The translations under genes and the position numbers were made by a program. DNA of 9,834 nucleotides from an uncultured Clostridia bacterium (lineage in GTDB: Bacteria > Bacillota > Clostridia > Oscillospirales > CAG-272). Location of the stretch: contig CAJGCD010000056.1 of the NCBI GenBank assembly GCA_904501715.1, positions 1 through 9,834 of the forward strand. The letters run 5' to 3'. Under the pieces are notes generated by a model. It was given only the letters and a program-made list of their open reading frames with translations. It was not told the origin of the DNA and searched no databases. Below are positions 6,594 through 9,834 of this stretch, in pieces. Every line of letters starts with the position of its first letter. The first letter of the stretch is position 1.

Positions 6594-7421
6594 ATGTACG
6601 AACTTATTTTGGGGCTCGGAATGGGCTTTAAGGAAACACCCGCTCAGCAGATGAAGATAGCTAAAAGCGTTGGCTGGGACGGTATCTTTACTGGCTGGAG
6701 CAAGAGCGAGAATTTAGAGGAATACGCCAAGTGCGCACAAGAGCAGGGTCTTATATATCAGTCAGTTCACGCTCCCTTTGGCAACGTGGATAAGATATGG
6801 GAGAGCGAGACCGAGGGCGACAGGTATGCCGAGGAGCAGATAGAGTGTCTGCGCCAAAGCTGTGATGTGGGAGTGAATTTGGTAGTGGCACACGCTATTA
6901 TCGGTATGGAAAGATGTACCCCCACCGCACTGGGACTTAAGCGCTTTGAGAAAATATTCAACGCCGCCGAAAATCTCGGAGTCACGGTAGCACTGGAGAA
7001 CACCGAGGGAGAGATATACGTGGAGGCTCTTATGAAGGAGTTCGGCTCCTCGGACAGAGTTCGCTTCTGCATAGATACGGGACACGAGATGTGCTATAAC
7101 GCCAGCCGAGATATTATAGGTAAGTATGCCGAGAAGCTTATATGCACACACCTCAACGACAATATGGGGCAGACGGGAGAGAGCATTACATGGCTTGATG
7201 ACTCTCATCTGCTTCCCTTTGACGGAGTAGGCGATTGGAATGGTATTGCCCAAAGACTGAAAAAGGCGGGATATCAAAATCACCTGACCTTTGAGCTTAC
7301 AAGCAAGAGCAAGCCCGAGAGAAATACTCACGATATATACGCTCATCTTGATTGTGAGGGCTTTGTTGCCTTAGCGCTTGAAAGAGCGAGAAAATTCAGA
7401 AATATAATTGAAGCAAAATAA
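6594..7421 (+). CDS. Sugar phosphate isomerase/epimerase-like TIM barrel (xylose isomerase-like family)
   Basis: This 275-residue protein matches the AP-endonuclease-2/xylose-isomerase-like barrel family. Likely metal and active-site residues lie at the ends of barrel strands: His59 in YQSVHAPFG, His100 in VVAHAI, Glu135 in ALENTEGE, Asp161 and His164 in CIDTGHEM, His186 in CTHLNDN, His205 in DDSHLLPFDGVGDW, and Glu234 in LTFELTSK. The family contains isomerases, epimerases and dehydratases of sugars and inositols as well as endonuclease IV. The exact substrate is not readable. The ATG at 6594 is chosen because GGGGGTG lies five bases upstream. The possible TTG start at 6534 is the -35 box of the promoter and would lie upstream of the transcript. 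It is the first gene of a two-gene unit with the secreted phosphoesterase. Confidence 0.85.
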   Translation: MYELILGLGMGFKETPAQQMKIAKSVGWDGIFTGWSKSENLEEYAKCAQEQGLIYQSVHAPFGNVDKIWESETEGDRYAEEQIECLRQSCDVGVNLVVAHAIIGMERCTPTALGLKRFEKIFNAAENLGVTVALENTEGEIYVEALMKEFGSSDRVRFCIDTGHEMCYNASRDIIGKYAEKLICTHLNDNMGQTGESITWLDDSHLLPFDGVGDWNGIAQRLKKAGYQNHLTFELTSKSKPERNTHDIYAHLDCEGFVALALERARKFRNIIEAK

Positions 7422-7426
7422 GGGAG
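7421..7426 (+). promoter_or_regulatory. Ribosome binding site favouring the GTG start at 7434
   Basis: AGGGAG ends one base before ATG 7428 but seven bases before GTG 7434. Normal spacing therefore favours GTG, which gives an N-terminus MKKIRIVAVLL typical of a signal peptide instead of MVVKKIR. It overlaps the stop of the preceding gene by one base. Confidence 0.65.
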
Positions 7427-7433
7427 AATGGTT

Positions 7434-9272
7434 GTGAAAAAAATCAGAATTGTTGCTGTGCTTTTGATAGCGGTAATGTTGCTCTCGCTTCCCGCATTTG
7501 CGGCACCAAGCAAGGGCATGAGCTTTACAGCGGATGCTAAATACACTGCCAGCAAGAAGTTTGAAAAGGCTCCCGTCACTTTCGAGGCGTGGATAAATCT
7601 TCCCGCTACCGTTACGGGACGCGGAGGAGTTATTCTTGGAAACTGGAACGGAGCGTCTCAAAATGTAAATTTTGAAATATATGAAAACGGAGTACCTCGC
7701 TTCTACATAGAAAACAACGGTAATTTTAATCATCTTTTCAATAATGTCCATGTTAACACGGGCGAATGGCTACATCTTGCCATAGTATTTAACGCATCGC
7801 AGTCAACGGCAAAATGTTACGTAAACGGACAGCTTAAGCAGTCCGTGAAATCTGAGTGCACGACTCCGGTCGAGGTGAAGGTTCCTATGCGCCTTGGCGG
7901 TGACTATCGTCCGGCTAACGAGCAGTATTTTAAAGGGCAGATAGCTTCCGTAGCGGTATATTCGGATGAGCGTACCGCCGCTGAGATAGCTTTGGATATG
8001 AACGGATACGGCAAGGAGGGACTTATAGCGTCCTACGAGCTTTCGGGTGCTTCGGGAAACAAGATAAGTGATACCAGCGGAAACGGCTATGACATGACAA
8101 ATCCGGTGGTCTGGATAGATGCCGACGATATGGATGCACTTCCCGAGTTTGCATATTCCTTTGCGGTTGTCGGTGATACACAGAGAATAGCGTACAATTA
8201 TAAGAACGATTTTGCGGGTATATACGACTGGATACTTGAGAATGCCGAGGCCAACAAGACAAAGTTCGTAATGGGACTTGGAGATATAACCGAGACTATG
8301 TCTGGCTCCGATGAGGAATGGACGGTAGCCATGGATGCTATCACAAGGCTTGACGGCGAGATACCCTATTCCTTGGTTCGCGGAAATCACGACCCGGTAG
8401 ATTACTTTAACAAGTACGTTAAGATGGATGATTATAAGGATGTCATCGCGGGTAGCCATGAGAGCAATATGCTCAATACATATCATAAGTTCTCGGTAGG
8501 CGACGTTAAGTATATGGTATTCGCCCTTGACTACGGCGCTTCTAACAAGGTTCTTGCTTGGGCGAAGGATATAATAGATAGCAATCCTGATTACAACGTA
8601 ATACTTACTACCCACGCATATCTTTACCGCGACGGAACTACGCTTGACGCAGACGACGTATGTCCTCCCGCAACCACAGGCGGAAAAAATAACGGCGACC
8701 ACATATGGGATAAGCTCGCAAGTCAGTGTGAGAATATCGTTCTTGTTCTCTCGGGCCACGACCCCTGTGACAACATCATAATGACTCAGGAGAAGGGTGT
8801 TAAGGGTAATACCGTGACACAGATGCTCATAGACCCTCAGGGCGCGGATAATACCTACAACGGAGTAGGTGCGGTAGCTATGCTTTATTTCTCCGAGGAC
8901 GGAAAGGACGTTACGGTACGTTATTATTCTACTATAAAGGATAAGTACTTTATGAGTGATAGCCAGTTCAGTATGACGCTTGACGTGGTTGGTGACGAGG
9001 AAGATAACGACGGTAACCAAAGCAATAATAGTAACAACAATAATGAGAATAACAGCGGAAGCAACGAGAACGAAAACAATGGCGGGGCTGACAATGGAAG
9101 CAACAGTGATGCGACCGACGGAACTAAGCCAGAAGGAACTACGGGAACGACCCAGACGACTGCCGCTCCCGAGAGGGGCGGCTGCGGCTCGGTTATGTCC
9201 GTAAGCGCGGTAGGTGTAGCTGCTCTGGCGGCGCTGGGTGCGTGCTTTGTTCCTAAGAAGAAAAGAAGATAA
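7434..9272 (+). CDS. Secreted LamG-domain metallophosphoesterase with Asn-rich spacer and C-terminal membrane tail
   Basis: This protein has 612 residues from GTG 7434. It starts with a signal peptide with likely cleavage after LPAFA near residue 23. Residues about 28-225 form a LamG/concanavalin-like beta-sandwich (VTFEAWINLP, GEWLHLAIVFN, KCYVNGQLK, FKGQIASVAVYSDERT), usually a glycan-binding module. Residues about 238-500 form a calcineurin-like phosphoesterase: VVGDTQ (Asp248), LGDITE (Asp284), VRGNHDP (Asn318, His319), TTHAYL (His394) and LSGHDP (His442). The usual DxH is DxQ, and the last His of GHxH is Pro, as in some divergent clades. Residues about 520-560 are Asn/Ser/Glu-rich, then Thr-rich, acting as a wall-spanning spacer. 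The end is GGCGS (Cys584), a hydrophobic segment and KKKRR, a sorting-like tail without LPXTG. The substrate is unknown; a phosphodiester of a surface or environmental polymer is a guess. Confidence 0.88.
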   Translation: MKKIRIVAVLLIAVMLLSLPAFAAPSKGMSFTADAKYTASKKFEKAPVTFEAWINLPATVTGRGGVILGNWNGASQNVNFEIYENGVPRFYIENNGNFNHLFNNVHVNTGEWLHLAIVFNASQSTAKCYVNGQLKQSVKSECTTPVEVKVPMRLGGDYRPANEQYFKGQIASVAVYSDERTAAEIALDMNGYGKEGLIASYELSGASGNKISDTSGNGYDMTNPVVWIDADDMDALPEFAYSFAVVGDTQRIAYNYKNDFAGIYDWILENAEANKTKFVMGLGDITETMSGSDEEWTVAMDAITRLDGEIPYSLVRGNHDPVDYFNKYVKMDDYKDVIAGSHESNMLNTYHKFSVGDVKYMVFALDYGASNKVLAWAKDIIDSNPDYNVILTTHAYLYRDGTTLDADDVCPPATTGGKNNGDHIWDKLASQCENIVLVLSGHDPCDNIIMTQEKGVKGNTVTQMLIDPQGADNTYNGVGAVAMLYFSEDGKDVTVRYYSTIKDKYFMSDSQFSMTLDVVGDEEDNDGNQSNNSNNNNENNSGSNENENNGGADNGSNSDATDGTKPEGTTGTTQTTAAPERGGCGSVMSVSAVGVAALAALGACFVPKKKRR

Positions 9273-9284
9273 CTAAATAAAAAG

Positions 9285-9319
9285 AAAATCGCATAGCCGA
9301 AAGGCTATGCGATTTTTTT
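9285..9319 (+). terminator. Intrinsic terminator of the isomerase/phosphoesterase unit
   Basis: AAAATCGCATAGCC at 9285-9298 pairs perfectly with GGCTATGCGATTTT at 9303-9316 around a GAAA tetraloop. The 3' arm runs into seven consecutive T. It lies 13 bases after the phosphoesterase stop. Confidence 0.93.
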
Positions 9320-9329
9320 GTGCAATGAA

Positions 9330-9352
9330 AACCCCGCCATAGTGGCGGGGTT
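9330..9352 (-). terminator. GC-rich hairpin, possible weak terminator for the opposite strand
   Basis: AACCCCGCCA at 9330-9339 pairs perfectly with TGGCGGGGTT at 9343-9352 with a three-base loop. No T-run follows on the + strand. On the - strand the stem ends in TTTTC, so it could stop leftward transcription. It may equally be a small palindromic repeat. Confidence 0.4.
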
Positions 9353-9416
9353 CAAAAAAGGCTAAGCCGATGAACAGAAAGCAGATAAAAGATAAGCGTA
9401 GAATGTGTTTGTGAGA

Positions 9417-9571
9417 AAGGCTCCCTCCGAGAGGGAGCTGGCACGGCTTGCCGTGACTGAGGGAGAGTGCGGGACTGAGGGAAAGCAGCTGTGATATGGC
9501 GAGATATCAATTTTAGTACACGCGGGCTCCTTCCACCGCAAGCGGTCCCCCTTCCTCTCGGAGGAAGGCTT
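9417..9571. mobile_element. MITE-like palindromic element with ~48-bp imperfect inverted ends
   Basis: The left end at 9417-9464 begins AAGGCTCCCTCCGAGAGG and contains two small hairpins (CTCCCTC...GAGGGAG and CACGG-CTTG-CCGTG). The reverse complement of 9524-9571 begins AAGCCTTCCTCCGAGAGG and has the same layout, with compensating changes (ACCGC-TTGC-GGT). The two ends are therefore diverged inverted copies around a core of about 59 bases. GACTGAGGGA is also repeated at 9455 and 9473. The arm pattern resembles palindromic repeats common in clostridial genomes (from memory). No coding capacity is credible. A clear target duplication is not seen; TTGTG at 9409-9413 and 9570-9574 is only a weak candidate. 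Confidence 0.65.
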
Positions 9572-9575
9572 GTGT

Positions 9576-9717
9576 AGTAACCCGTTTACGGGTAGCAAGT
9601 AACAGTTGCATGGCTGGCAGGCCAATACACGACGCACTTGTGCGCAGCCAGTAGTATTAGGGCTATGCCCGAAACTGAAATACCACCCGCTATTGAACAA
9701 GTCCGTTAAAAACGGAC
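9576..9717 (+). other. Hairpin-dense block, candidate structured RNA or element end
   Basis: There is no gene here, but many short complementary segments occur in order. ACCCGT/ACGGGT form a hairpin around 9579-9592. TGGCTG near 9611 pairs with CAGCCA near 9646, enclosing GCAC-TT-GTGC. TAGTATT near 9652 pairs with AATACCA near 9679, enclosing GGGC-TAT-GCCC. GTCCGTT/AACGGAC form a perfect hairpin at 9701-9717. The nested layout suggests a folded RNA or a protein-bound DNA end belonging to the IS-like element on its right. It is not a tRNA. I cannot assign it to a known RNA family from sequence alone. Confidence 0.4.
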
Positions 9718-9729
9718 AATAGACAAAAG

Positions 9730-9770
9730 CCCCCTTGATGTGGTAGAATTAAGATACCATATCAAGGGGG
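9730..9770 (+). promoter_or_regulatory. 16-bp hairpin that masks the transposase ribosome binding site
   Basis: CCCCCTTGATGTGGTA at 9730-9745 pairs with TACCATATCAAGGGGG at 9755-9770 with one G-U pair and a nine-base loop. The ribosome binding site AAGGGGG at 9764-9770 lies wholly inside the 3' arm, seven bases before the ATG. Transcripts entering from outside the element would form the hairpin and be poorly translated. On the - strand the stem is followed by CTTTT, so it might also terminate outward transcription. Confidence 0.65.
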
Positions 9771-9777
9771 TAATTGT

Positions 9778-9834
9778 ATGCCAAGACAATATACAAAATT
9801 TGAGCAACATGAAGCAACAATATTGCAAATGAAA
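9778..9834 (+). CDS. Probable IS3-type OrfA transposase (helix-turn-helix), N-terminal fragment
   Basis: Only 19 codons are in the window: ATG at 9778 after AAGGGGG, translating to MPRQYTKFEQHEATILQMK. This resembles the start of small helix-turn-helix OrfA proteins of IS3-like elements common in Clostridia, where a charged helix leads into the DNA-binding domain. That is recognition from memory on a very short peptide. The gene leaves the window, so the OrfB partner, the frameshift site and the right end of the element cannot be seen. An AT-richer composition than the genes upstream fits a mobile element. Confidence 0.5.
   Translation, partial: MPRQYTKFEQHEATILQMK

Noticed and set aside
7803..9020. 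405-residue minus-strand open frame opposite the phosphoesterase
   Set aside because: It is a shadow of a clearly functional gene. The codon bias of the + strand keeps the opposite frame open, and the translation shows no domain.
9362..9700. 112-residue minus-strand open frame
   Set aside because: It runs through the MITE-like repeat and the hairpin block, has no ribosome binding site that stands out, and its Ser/Arg-rich translation is typical of spurious frames over such repeats.
9576..9720. tRNA or CRISPR array in the hairpin block
   Set aside because: There is no acceptor-stem/TΨC pattern, no CCA-compatible end, and no regularly spaced direct repeats with spacers.
9735..9763. Internal IS promoter (TTGATG ... 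CATATC)
   Set aside because: The -35 is fair, but the -10 at 17 bases matches the consensus at only three positions, so I do not call it.

Overview
The window looks like chromosomal DNA of an anaerobic, gut- or rumen-type Bacillota of class Clostridia (Oscillospiraceae/Ruminococcus-like). This is inferred from the gene families (M42 peptidases, YnbB-type PLP enzyme, AlgI-like MBOAT, a LamG-phosphoesterase with an Asn-rich tail), AGA/ATA-rich codon use at moderate GC, strong purine-rich ribosome binding sites, and a clostridial-type palindromic repeat next to an IS-like gene. All recognised genes lie on the + strand.

Positions 1-3925 form a tight gene row. It starts with the 3' end of an M42 metallo-aminopeptidase, which overlaps by ATGA a lipoprotein with a CE2-like SGNH esterase fold. 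Next comes a decayed second SGNH gene, of which only the two ends survive. A complete second M42 aminopeptidase and a YnbB-type PLP enzyme follow. The SGNH lipoprotein carries G-S-D where the family has the nucleophile motif G-D-S, so it may be catalytically altered or dead.

Positions 4013-6526 encode a membrane-bound O-acyltransferase without its usual adjacent SGNH partner, and a cation-diffusion-facilitator exporter with an NxxxD/DxxxD metal site that suggests manganese.

Positions 6534-9319 look like a separate two-gene transcription unit. A near-consensus promoter (TTGACA, 17 bp, extended -10) is overlaid by two 11-bp direct repeats. It drives a TIM-barrel sugar-phosphate isomerase/epimerase-like protein and a secreted LamG plus metallophosphoesterase protein. 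The latter ends in an Asn-rich spacer and a Gly-Gly-Cys/TM/basic tail that is not LPXTG. A strong intrinsic terminator closes the unit.

Positions 9320-9834 are a mobile or repeat-rich zone. They hold a second hairpin, a MITE-like inverted-repeat element, about 140 bases dense in potential RNA hairpins, and the left part of an IS-like element. The first codons of its putative OrfA-type transposase gene are preceded by a 16-bp hairpin that buries the ribosome binding site. The most unusual signals are this hairpin, the structured block before it, the repeat-covered promoter, the GSD lipoprotein and the SGNH gene remnant. I see no convincing complete new defence or mobile system; the structured RNA-like block is the best candidate for something undescribed.
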